Below are positions 21,846 through 31,600 of a DNA stretch of 45,367 nt, piece after piece. The DNA lies in contig NW_026970701.1 in assembly GCF_963678635.1 (NCBI RefSeq), positions 1 through 45,367 on the forward strand. The letters are read 5' to 3'. The notes beneath the pieces were generated by a model that was not told the DNA's origin, searched no databases, and saw only the letters and a list, made by a program, of their open reading frames with translations. This stretch comes from Symsagittifera roscoffensis (taxonomy: Eukaryota; Xenacoelomorpha; Acoela; Convolutidae). Made by a program: the position numbers and the translations under genes. Positions within the stretch are counted from its first letter, which is position 1; every line of letters starts with the position of its first letter.

Positions 21846-23393
21846 AATTACTTGATGTAGTGTGGGCCATTGAACACTACAAATACTATCTGTACGGCAA
21901 ACATTCCACCGTCATCACAGACCACCAAGCTATACTCAGCAATTTAAACGCAAGCGAAAGCTCAAAACCAGTCAGAGTAGATTAACCAGATGGATTGATC
22001 GACTAATCCCCTTCACTTCGATATCGAACGTTTGGCGGGTAAACAAATGGGACTAATAGACAATATGTCACAAAATCTAGTTGGATTGGCAATACCCCCA
22101 AGCGAGTACGATGAGGAATTTGTCGTTTCTTCAATTAGTACATTCATAAACAGCTTGGAAATGTTTGACAACGTCATCCTTAATGAGTTAGCCAATCACA
22201 ATATGGCACCGTGTCAAGTGATCAAAAGGCGCGCGGAAAATAAAAGGACAACAAGTAAAACTTCAAAACGTGATTTAAATGAGCATTCTTTCAAAAGTTC
22301 CGCAAGCGGTCAATTGCAAACACAAAAACACATCAGTTCTGCTCAAATCACTACGAAAATCAGTCAGCGCTGACTCGAAATAGTTCGTAAAAAATTCAAC
22401 TAACTTCGTAAAACTCATTCACACACAGCAAAACATGAACAGAACACAGGAGATTAGGATATACAAAGGCGGATTCATCCGGGACGAAGTAAAATCACTA
22501 AACCCACGTAGCCGAGGATAAACTACTCGACTGGCAAGGAACGTCGGACAGGGAGGAAAGCCTCTTAGATCCGCGGTGGCACAAATGACCACCAACAAAG
22601 AAAAAAGCAACAACCACCACAACGGAAACGACACAAGCAGAAGTCAAGGACGCAACTGAATTAATTTCCTCAAGGCCACCAAAAAAAACTTCCCGACAAT
22701 AGTTTTTACCAAAGAGACTTCACCAGTCAAACAGCACGTCCCCAAAACGAAGACACCACAAGCGGCACAAACAGACAACAGCAAAGTGTTGGTGGGAACT
22801 CAAACAGACGCTAGCGAGGAACGGCCGGAGATGCAAGATCAGTTTGTGATTCGAATAAACTACAACATCCCAAGTCAACAGGAACGTGCTCCGAATGAAG
22901 AACCGATAACCATCACAAGAACCCAACCCGAGGCCACACAGCTGGAAGCTAGCCACCATGAAACTACAGAAGGAATAGCAGCAACCGTAAACCAGACAAC
23001 AATTGCAGAAACAGTAGACGATACACCACTGTTCAGGAAGAGACCACAGAGGATACTGGGAGCTACGAAAAAGGACAGGAACCTCAGACCGCTTGTCACC
23101 TTTGTGAAAAAGGGAGATTGGGACGCGATAAAATCCGCCTACGGACAATACTGGTTTAATGTCCACAACAGTTTGGACAAGCTGGACGAATGTCTGCTGA
23201 TTGACGAACGCATCATTATCCCAACACAACTGCGCTAAACAATATTAGACAGTCTGCACTTGACACATCCGGGGTCGGCTGCCATGGTGGATCTATGCCA
23301 AAGCGTGTGGTTTCACCGATCAATTGTCCAGATGGCGAAAATTTGCAAACACTGTACCGAGCAAAGTAAAAACCGCAAACCAATAATAGGGAA
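21846..23393 (+). repeat. tandem unit 3 (1.55 kb), continuous with the integrase core
   Basis: Same content again, including RNase H and linker breaks and a TAA at 23236-23238. It is the only copy whose integrase N-terminus runs on into the catalytic core. Confidence 0.9.
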
Positions 23394-24225
23394 AAGTCAC
23401 ACATTCCAAATAGAGTCGGTTGTAGAACCAATTGAGGAAGTACAGTTAGATTTTGCTGGGCCCCTCTCCAATGAATTAAATAAGGACGCTTACATATTAG
23501 TTGCTATAGTAAATGGTCGAAATTCCCAACAGCAAAAAATGTTTCAAATACTACGGCGGACATCGCCATAAAATTTATGCAACGATATAGTTCAAATAAC
23601 GGAGTACCCCGTTGGTTAAGATGTGACCAAGCACAGACATTTAGAACGAAGAAGTTCCAACTTTTCTGTAACACAAATCATTTTAAGTTACCTTTCGCAC
23701 CAGTAGACGAATTTTACATTTTGAAGCACACATGGGCAGAAAACCAAACACTCACCAACAAACCTGGCAACTACTAGTTCACCTACCAATCATCGATGGG
23801 AAAGTGCAATACACGCACGTTTAGATCGGAAAAACCTCACGAAGCCACCTCTGCCAGATGAAATTATGCACGACTTACAACAATGGTCGGAGGATGAAGT
23901 TTCAATCAACAAACAACAACAACTACAACCGCAATCAACAGAAGTAGACAAGGCACCAAAACAAACACCAGGTGCGAGACGTAAACGCAACATAGAAATA
24001 AACATAGACAAATTAAACAATAGGTATACGGGAATACAAACATCCACCGACAAAAACATTAGCAAACGACTAGAACAAGTAGCAAGAAAATCAATCCGAG
24101 TGGCAACTAAAGTAAAAGATTCCAAAACATTCCAACAAAAATATAAAACAATCGACGGGACAATTTTAACTTACACACCACATACAGCATGGGTACAGAC
24201 ATTCGGAAAACAACCTAGACTCTAA
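23239..24225 (+). pseudogene. Integrase core and C-terminus, old Gypsy element
   Basis: The HHCC region (LTHPGSAAMVDLCQSVWFHR, ICKHC) leads into the DDE core. The first Asp is in EEVQLDFAGPLSNELNKDAY (near 23436) and the second in RWLRCDQAQTFRTKKF (near 23616). The expected third residue, Glu of the 'G..E' motif, is not visible where it should be. That region reads APVDEFYILKHTWAE and looks mutated. The C-terminal part carries ISKRLEQVARKSIRVATKVK and ends at a TAA (24223-24225). Frameshifts near 23560 and 23780 and the missing Glu mean it is dead. Confidence 0.75.
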
Positions 24226-25335
24226 AGGAATATTGGGGTTGCTTTTGTATCTAATCCTCTAATCTACGGACCTGCCGACCATCACGGTTAAGTGACTACG
24301 TAGCGTACAAAGCGGCAAGGAGATGTGGGCCTTGACTTTGTTTTTAAGACATCGAAGACCCGACGGCGCCTCAAATTAGCATGTTCCGAAAGGATGAACA
24401 AACAGAGCTCACCAAAAAATTAACAAGAAAGGAACAAGCAGCGATACAGGAGCAGAGCAACAAACAGCCAGCCCAACCAAAAGGCGGGGAAAACCAACCG
24501 GGAAGAGAACTGGTGGACGCCCGTGTGACAAACTGCGAGGAATGAGTCTATCCATATTGGAGAAGAGCACAAAAACTCAGACCCCAACCAGGGAAACAAC
24601 CAACCACAGTGACACGGAGAGCAAGAAGTCGTCAAAATCAGAAGCGGCCGAACCGTGGTCGCCAAAAAGACACGGTAAAGATAAATTCAAGGTATAAGGG
24701 AATACAAACATCCACCGACAAAAACATTAGCAAACGACTAGAACAAGTAGCAAGAAAAACAATCTGAGTGGCAACTAAAGTAAGACATCCCAAAACGTTT
24801 CAATAAAAATACAGAACAATCAACGGTAAAATTTTAACTTACACACCACATACAGCATGGGTACAGACATTCGGAAAACAACCTAGACTCTAAAGGAATA
24901 TTGGGGTTGCTTTTGTATCTAATCCTCTAATCTACGGACCTGCCGACCATCACGGTTAAGTGACTACGTAGCGTACAAAGCGGCAAGGAGATGTGGGCCT
25001 TGTCTTCGTTTTTAAGACATCGAAGACCCGACAGCGCCTCAACATAGCTTGTTCCGAGAGGATGAAAAAACATGGCTCACCAGAAAATTAACAAGAAAGG
25101 AACAAGCAGCGATACAGGAACAGAGCAACATACAATCCAGCCCAACCAAAAAGCGGGGAAAACCAACCGGGAAGAGAACTGGTGGACGCCCGTGTGACAA
25201 ACCGCGAGGAATGAGTCTATCCTCATTGGAGAAGAGCACGAAAATTCAGACCCCAACCAACGAAAAAAACCAACCACAGTGACAGGGAGAGCAAAAAGTC
25301 GTCAAATTCAGAAGCGGCCGAAACGTCGCCGAAAA
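24023..25335 (+). repeat. 668-bp tandem duplication (24023-24690 and 24691-25335)
   Basis: The integrase tail (GIQTSTDKNISKRLEQ onwards), a noncoding stretch and the start of a downstream Lys/Gln-rich ORF are repeated once. The period is 668 bp, measured between the two GGAATACAAA sites at 24031 and 24699. The copies differ by scattered substitutions and small indels. Confidence 0.85.
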
Positions 25336-25777
25336 GAATCAACCAAACGGACACACCGCCAGCAACAACCTCAACTTCAGCAGACATGGCATCATCAAGA
25401 CGCCCAGTCGCCAAAATCACTCAACTTTGGTAAAAGCTTTTGGGGACCCCATTACAATGAATTCTATCGAAGAACAAAACAAAAACAAAAAACCGCGGAA
25501 ATTTAACATTGATTCGCCACCAGATGAGATCAACTCACCGACAAAGCCAAGTCCCAAATCGCTCATTCAGGAAATGGGCTTCACGGACAAATCATCCGAG
25601 TGCCAGGCGTGTATGAATTTTCTGGAGGCAATCAGTCCAAAGAACAAGTGGAAACAAACAAACGAAGTTATCGACCTCAATTCGTCAGATAAAAGCCCGA
25701 ACAAAACGAACATCTTATATCTCGAAAATAAGAAAAGCAGCAATGAAGCGGACAACAGCACAGAGCACAGACAATAA
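25049..25777 (+). pseudogene. downstream ORF of the old Gypsy element, unknown
   Basis: After the integrase a Lys/Gln/Ser-rich coding stretch runs to the polypurine tract in at least two frames (25049-25282 and 25427-25777). It contains RKLTRKEQAAIQEQSN and, later, SLIQEMGFTDKSSECQACMN. There is no signal peptide or membrane segment, so it does not look like an envelope gene. It could be a third ORF of the element. I do not recognise a family. Confidence 0.45.
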
Positions 25778-25841
25778 AAGGAAATGCACAAACAGTCCTC
25801 AAAGGACTATAAAACTCAAAAGTTAAAATTCTTAAATTTCC

Positions 25842-25854
25842 CGAGAAGGGGGAG
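25842..25854 (+). promoter_or_regulatory. polypurine tract of the old Gypsy element
   Basis: A purine run (GAGAAGGGGGAG) directly abuts the TGTCAT start of the right LTR. This is the place and composition expected for the plus-strand primer. Confidence 0.85.
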
Positions 25855-26087
25855 TGTCATCCGGTACGGATCGATAAACTCATCATCGTTATTATTATTT
25901 ATTAGATTGATAAACATATTTATATACATAGTTCAGTCGGTTGACCGTGATACGGAGGCATGCCGATTTAAGTCCATGAGCAAGACTCAGACGTTAATTT
26001 ATATTTTCTGAACAACAGTTGTTCTAACAAACTCTCATCAATCCGTTCGGATTCAGAATAGTCACGCTCATACATTGAGATACGACA
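25855..26087 (+). repeat. 3' LTR of the old Gypsy element
   Basis: It is 233 bp, starts TGTCATCCGG and ends ACGACA. It aligns along its whole length with 15076-15322. The right copy of the AAGAT target duplication follows at 26088-26092. Confidence 0.9.
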
Positions 26088-26092
26088 AAGAT

Positions 26093-26509
26093 TATTGAGA
26101 ATCAGATCATTTTTACTCATGCCTATCAAAAAGTAACATTAAATTTTTTTACTACATTTCTAACTAAGTAGAGGTAGTCATGAAATTATTCAATTGGAGA
26201 AGCAAAAAACAATTATTCAAACTATTTAGTGATAGAAATTCAAAGATCACAAACTGTAATTACCTAACAAGGAAACAGAAGTAACCCCAAAAATTCATCT
26301 GTCTACACGATGATCATGGAGATCTACAAGATGATTTTGATCGGAGTCCACGTTAATCAGCAGCAAATGCAAGGCAAGAGATACCCGTCCTCATCGGTCT
26401 AAGATACTCGATTTACAGATTTAGGGCGGTTTAGTACCAAAAATCACAACAGAATCGAGTATAGCAAATCCTCATCAATTCTACTTCAATTTCTAAGACG
26501 ATAGCTTGC
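26093..26509. other. spacer between two LTR elements
   Basis: About 420 bp of AT-rich DNA with no recognisable gene. This would be host sequence, or an older repeat, into which the giant element inserted. Confidence 0.5.
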
Positions 26510-26917
26510 TGGAACCTGATCTAAACTATATTTTATGATTGGATAAATTAAATGTTTTACCAATGTAAAGTATTTAATATTAACCAATCATGATCCATCT
26601 AACTAACAACCCACTTATTTGTAAGTGCTGAAGTTACTTGTAATTTCAGCACCAGAGAGATTTGAATTTAACTTAGAAATTAGTTGGACTCTCCCGAGCA
26701 CTTCAGCAGCCGCAATAAACCAGTATACCCTAGATCTATTGAGCCTAGCAGAGACTAGTTAAACAACCTGAGACTAGATAGTATAAGAGTAAGATTAGGA
26801 TCGGTATTAGACTAAGAAGTTGCACGAATCTATCCGGCCGAAAATAAGATAGCGTGACGAGCAGACGGTGTACCCTATCCGAAATTACTCTATGAGTTAC
26901 GCCCCAGTCATAACTCA
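26510..26917 (+). repeat. 5' LTR of the giant element
   Basis: It is 408 bp, TGGAACCTGA...CATAACTCA, and matches 44952-45359. It contains a 13-bp hairpin, GTGCTGAAGTTAC-TT-GTAATTTCAGCAC (26625-26652), an AATAAA at 26714-26719 and a TATAAG at 26782-26787. An ATGATTGG/CCAATCAT inverted pair lies at 26535-26591. Confidence 0.97.
26782..26787 (+). promoter_or_regulatory. possible TATA box in the LTR
   Basis: TATAAG is followed about 30 bases later by GGTATTAGACT, a plausible start region. The AATAAA lies upstream of this TATA. Unless cleavage occurs far downstream, the usual R-region order is therefore not met, so either signal may be spurious. Confidence 0.35.
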
Positions 26918-26919
26918 TC

Positions 26920-26942
26920 TGGTGCGACCATAAGTCTCGAAC
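26920..26942 (+). promoter_or_regulatory. primer binding site (tRNA type uncertain)
   Basis: Two bases after the LTR, TGGTGCGACCATAAGTCT begins. It starts TGG, complementary to a tRNA CCA end. A little further on, TCTCGAAC is complementary to a T-loop of the type GTTCGAGA. The stretch would pair with a tRNA ending GGTCGCACCA, and an Arg tRNA is one candidate. The T-stem spacing is one base off the standard, so the identity is uncertain. Confidence 0.6.
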
Positions 26943-28168
26943 AAGACCTTATTAGATTAGAATTAACCAAAATTAGATTAGAAATTAGACAAAAACATTT
27001 ACAAAATGTTATACGACAATAATTTAATTGAAATGTCTCTCCGACTCAATAGATCAGAGCCAATATTCCGAACCATAATAGAACTACCCGGAATTGGAAG
27101 AAGACATCGAACCAAAGACGACATACGACAAAGTAGAAACTTGCCGTATAGTTATATGATAGTTCGGCAAAAGCCAGAACAAACTTTTATATTTCGAATA
27201 CTACTTGCAATGAATTTAGATTTCCATTTGCAAACATAAAACCTTGAAGCTAATCTTCAAAATCATTTCAGGCGCTAAACAAAATTAATATTATACAATA
27301 ACGATTGATAAAAAGATCTAAGATCGTTTTCTTAAAATTCTGCAGTATTATACAAAACATGTTTGAAAAATATTTATTGGAAAATAAAAATAAAAATTAG
27401 TAGCATGACAATAAATGGTTAGTAATCATAAACCATCCTGTTGTTCCAGCTTCATCACCTAAAACATAACAGCAATCATCAAACCCACTAATATCATAAA
27501 AACACTAAATCTTTACTTTACACAAATTAAAACATTATTAAAACTTAAAGTCACTTAATTTTAAAACCAGATCATCAAGGCTTATCCTTGGATCTTAAAT
27601 CATTTTCTACTTAATTAAATTTTAAATTTGATCATCAAGGCTTATCCTTGGATCAAACAGAACAACTTTGTTCTCCCCCACCCACTTAATTAGTGTCTAA
27701 CGACCTCAAACGTCGATTCACTATCCAACCCTTTCTAAAAACCCAAGACTAATAGAAATTTTTAAACAAAACTAATCATTCAAATTAGGATAAGCAGTGA
27801 AGAACTTCGGTTATTCATCCTTCACTTGACCCCCCCTCTTACCAGACCCAGGATAAATCTTAGACTTAGTAAGTTTAAAATAGTACCTAACGAACTACTC
27901 GCGTTCTAATTATACCTAAACCTTGTGGATCGATTTACTATTCTCCAACCCTTGAACACAATCACTCCCTTAAGTAAGATTAAGTAAGTTAACACCTTAG
28001 CTTATACTAGTCACGAGAAAGTAAAATCATTCTCCGGAATCGATATACTTTTCTCTCCAACCCTGAACAAAAAGACCCAGGTTAAGCTAACCAAAAAATC
28101 GTAAGAACTAACAGTTTAAGAAAATAGAAATCATTTAACAACCTTTTGCATCCGTCATCCTAAACCTT
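26943..28168 (+). other. 1.2-kb structured leader of the giant element
   Basis: There is no large ORF (one of 77 codons at 27006-27239 is unremarkable). It holds repeated stem-loops (listed separately). A phrase of the form CGATTTACTATTCTCCAACC recurs in diverged form near 27713, 27931 and 28041, each followed by CCCAAG or CCCAGG. Two strong donor-like sites, AA|GTAAGA and AA|GTAAGT, lie at 27974 and 27984. The region is a candidate for packaging signals and for the donor of spliced downstream messages. Confidence 0.55.
27570..27654 (+). repeat. duplicated leader stem-loop
   Basis: GATCATCAAGG-CTTAT-CCTTGGATC occurs twice, at 27570-27594 and 27630-27654, exactly 60 bp apart. Each copy can fold with a CAAGG/CCTTG stem extended by GATC, and each is preceded by ACTTAATT. 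A third, unrelated stem (AGTGAAG...CTTCACT) lies at 27796-27826. Paired identical hairpins in a retroviral leader are typical of RNA dimerisation or packaging elements. Confidence 0.8.
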
Positions 28169-28636
28169 ATGTCATTTAAAAACCTAGGAAATAAACAAAC
28201 AATCATTTTACACAATTGTGAAATAGATAACAAAAAATACGACCTTGTAATCACACCTCATACACAAACAGTTGGATACATTCGCACAAAACGACAAACA
28301 CTAAAGAGAAAAATAATAACTAAACAAAGACAAATAACACGAAAAAGATTTTCAAAGAATCGAAACGCATTTTCAGAATCAGAAACCAACAGTTTAGACG
28401 AACTTTACAAACTAAAAGAATCAGTAGATAAAAATTACCCACTTCACGATCAATTATATTTTTCTGACTCAGAAACAACTTCAAATTCATCACAAAGAGG
28501 AAAAAGAAGAATAAAAAAGCAGTACAAACACAAACCAGTACATCTATACAATTGGAATCAACCAATTCGACACATTAATAATTACATATTAACAGTCATC
28601 GAACGAAAAAATGAGCTCAACACACACTCCAGGTGA
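28169..28636 (+). CDS. ORF1, basic protein upstream of Gag (155 aa)
   Basis: This is a small, strongly basic protein of unknown function, starting MSFKNLGNKQTI. The middle is dense in Lys and Arg (RTKRQTLKRKIITKQRQITR), followed by an acidic Ser/Glu patch (AFSESETNSLDE) and a second one (YFSDSETTSNSS). There is no signal peptide or membrane segment. It overlaps the first 26 bases of the gag frame in another phase (+1 relative), so the Gag AUG at 28611 would need leaky scanning, reinitiation or a separate message. Plant Ogre elements also carry an ORF ahead of gag, but I see no evidence of homology. An RNA- or DNA-binding role is a guess from charge alone. Confidence 0.7.
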   Translation: MSFKNLGNKQTIILHNCEIDNKKYDLVITPHTQTVGYIRTKRQTLKRKIITKQRQITRKRFSKNRNAFSESETNSLDELYKLKESVDKNYPLHDQLYFSDSETTSNSSQRGKRRIKKQYKHKPVHLYNWNQPIRHINNYILTVIERKNELNTHSR

Positions 28637-31600
28637 AGAAACTCCAGATGATGATGAAATCTTTCCCTTTATAGTAGACGCAGATACTGATAGAGGACAA
28701 CACTTATTTTGTCAAAATTTACTCATAAATTTATTTGAACCCGGAATTAGTCCATGTAAAACAGAGTTCCCCGATGTAAAAATCAAAAGACAAATCATAG
28801 ATCACTATCTAAAAGATATATGCAACATAACACAACAGTATGGAATCTACTCTATAGAATTCACTTCCCCAAACCATAATAATAGAACATATACTATTCA
28901 AACAGACGATCTCGATTTAGAATTTTCAAAAGTCTTTTCAGAATATATAAAAAGCATCCAATACCATAACTCACAAAGAGCAAACTCCATTTTCACCAAT
29001 GAAGTTTTCGCAATAATATATAGTTATATTTCAAAATTAGAAAATGAACTACCATTAACAAATGTCTCACCGACAGACACATCTAAACATTTAAGAGTAC
29101 GACATGAAATCACACTACTCTCTAGTTATTTGAACGTCATTAAAGAAAATTTCACGAAAGACGACGTTTCACAACATACCAGACACGATTTACAAAAAAT
29201 TTTAGCATGGTTCATAATAGATTATTTCACACACAATATTGATTTAATTGCACAAGCAAGAAAAAATTTTAGACCCCAAAATTCGAACGATGAAACCGCT
29301 ATCACAGAACAATCAGATTATGTTTGGGACCCCGAATGGTCTCATCCCGCATTTATAAGCTTCCCACAATCAATCTCAAGTCAAGCAATAGGTACAATAT
29401 CTTACATAAGAGACTATGTAAGAGTAATACCATTAACAATTGATGCAACACCATTAAACTATAATACATTTTTACCCGATACACAAAATAATAGTTTAAA
29501 CTCTACAGTCATACACAATGAAAACCTCAATGGAACTAGGAATCTTACTCAACAAGATATCCAGACACCATCACACTTCATAAATGAAGAAATTGTACAC
29601 ACAACAACTACACAACAAAGTATTTCACCAATACGCCCAAATTTAACAACACCAAGAAATACAAATCCTTCACAAACACAGGTAACCTTACAATCAACCG
29701 TAAAACCTTCGGTTGCCCCTAAATATTCACATATGGATTATCAAACATACAAACCCGTGACAATACCATCAAAAACACGCAAAACATTCACTAGAAACAA
29801 CTTTGCAGACCATAATTATAATTATACACATCCGTCAAAAACAAATTATCAACCACAAAGGAATTTTAATCAATATACAAAACCTCGAAACTGGGATAAC
29901 CCAACAGCCCAATATAATTCAAATAATTTTCAACCAAATCCTCCACAGGATCGCAGTGAAAATTACCCATTTTTTCAACAAAATAAAAATAAAAAACAAA
30001 CATCTTATCAAATGGATTATTTATCCTCAGATGAAGATTTCCTACAACCAGATATATTTGCACAAAATACTCAAGAATATCGTAGACAAGGAATACAGAA
30101 AACACGTATAAATCATAGGAATTTTTCTCCACAACCAATAGATGCACAACATCAACAAGCAATTCAACAACAAAATCCAATTAATACACAATCCTTTCAA
30201 CCAATTCAACAACAAAATCCAATGGTTGCACACTCGTATCAACCATCACAAATGCAAAATGAAATACCACTACCATATTATCTTCAACAACATGAAATAA
30301 CAAGAAACCAACTTTCAAATTTTTCTCAAATGCCAAATGCAGCAGAATCATTACAAATGACAATGAATCCATACCTTATGGGTGGATCATCAATAACATC
30401 AAACAAACCTTTAATGGTTTTCACAGGAACAGACCCTGAATACTCTGTAGAAGACTATTTAAATGCAGTAACAGCAAACCTGATTTTAAATATCGGACCT
30501 GAACCAATAAATACGCCACTACATCAAAATTGGATACATCGACGCACAGCGTTAATACAAACAACCTTAGATGGCGCAGCCCAAAAATGGTTTTCAGTAC
30601 TACCTCAAGAAATAAAATCAAACTGGAAAAGATTTACACAAGAATTTTCAAAAATGTTTGACTCCGAAAGAAACAAACAACAACAAAGAGTTTTATGTAA
30701 TGAAATTCGCAGATTACCAAACGAAACCATCAAGCAAATAGCAGTACGAATCGAAACACTAGTTCGAAAAGCATATTCACTAAATACACACGACTATAAA
30801 AACACTAAGATGACAGAAATCTTAATGATGACCTTAACACCACAATTAAGGAAAATAGCAATAAAAAAGAGAGCATCCCATCCTTCTTCAATTCGAGAAC
30901 CCGATTTAGATTTTCGAAAACTAGTAGACAAACTAGAACAAGCAGAAATTACGATGAAACTAGAAGAAACGGAAAATCTGAAATTACAATACGTTAACAA
31001 AATTGAAACGACTCCCACTAATATTAATAATATACAAGAATCAGAAACAGATCTCGTTGAAAAAATCACTGAAATACTCAATATTTACGAAAAGAACCCG
31101 AACTTTAAAGGCAAACCATCTTTCAAAAAATGGTGTAATTATTGCCGACGATACGGACATAGTATTTCCGAATGTAGACAAAAACAGCAAGATAGTCAAA
31201 ATAAACCTCAAAAATACAAAGAACCAAATAAATCATTCTATCAATACATGAAAAAAGATCAAAATCTACCAAACAAAAATGTATACAGCAACAACAGTTC
31301 AGGAAAGCCACTTCCGAACAATACAAGTTATACAAGAAATCAATCCCCATATAACTCAAGTTATAGAGGAAGATCACCAGAACGAAGAAACACGTATAAT
31401 TCATCACAAAATCACTACAATAGACCAAATAGTAGAAATAACTACTCCAGATCAAATTCGAATACACAACGATTTGTTTCTAGATCTAATTCCCAACCAA
31501 GAAATAACTACTATCCAAACAACCAATCACGAAATTCATCATACAATAGGAATAGAAACTACTCCTATAATAGAAATAGAAGTTATTCAAACAACCGAAA

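Larger units (their letters stand above)
15076..26087 (+). mobile_element. old Ty3/Gypsy LTR retrotransposon, internally expanded
   Basis: The element has LTRs at both ends, a 5-bp target duplication, a polypurine tract, and gag, RT, RNase H and integrase remnants in Gypsy order. It is 11,012 bp long. Removing the three tandem 1.55-kb units and the 668-bp duplication would leave about 5.7 kb, an ordinary Gypsy length. Stops and frameshifts occur in every gene, and the LTRs differ by a 15-bp indel plus scattered substitutions. It is therefore an old, immobile copy. Confidence 0.95.

Noticed and set aside
22720-23229. 169-codon minus-strand ORF, with similar ones in the other units
   Set aside because: It recurs at the same place in each tandem unit, opposite the linker and integrase N-terminus, with a Val/Ser/Cys-rich composition. 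It is an antisense shadow of a stop-poor coding stretch.
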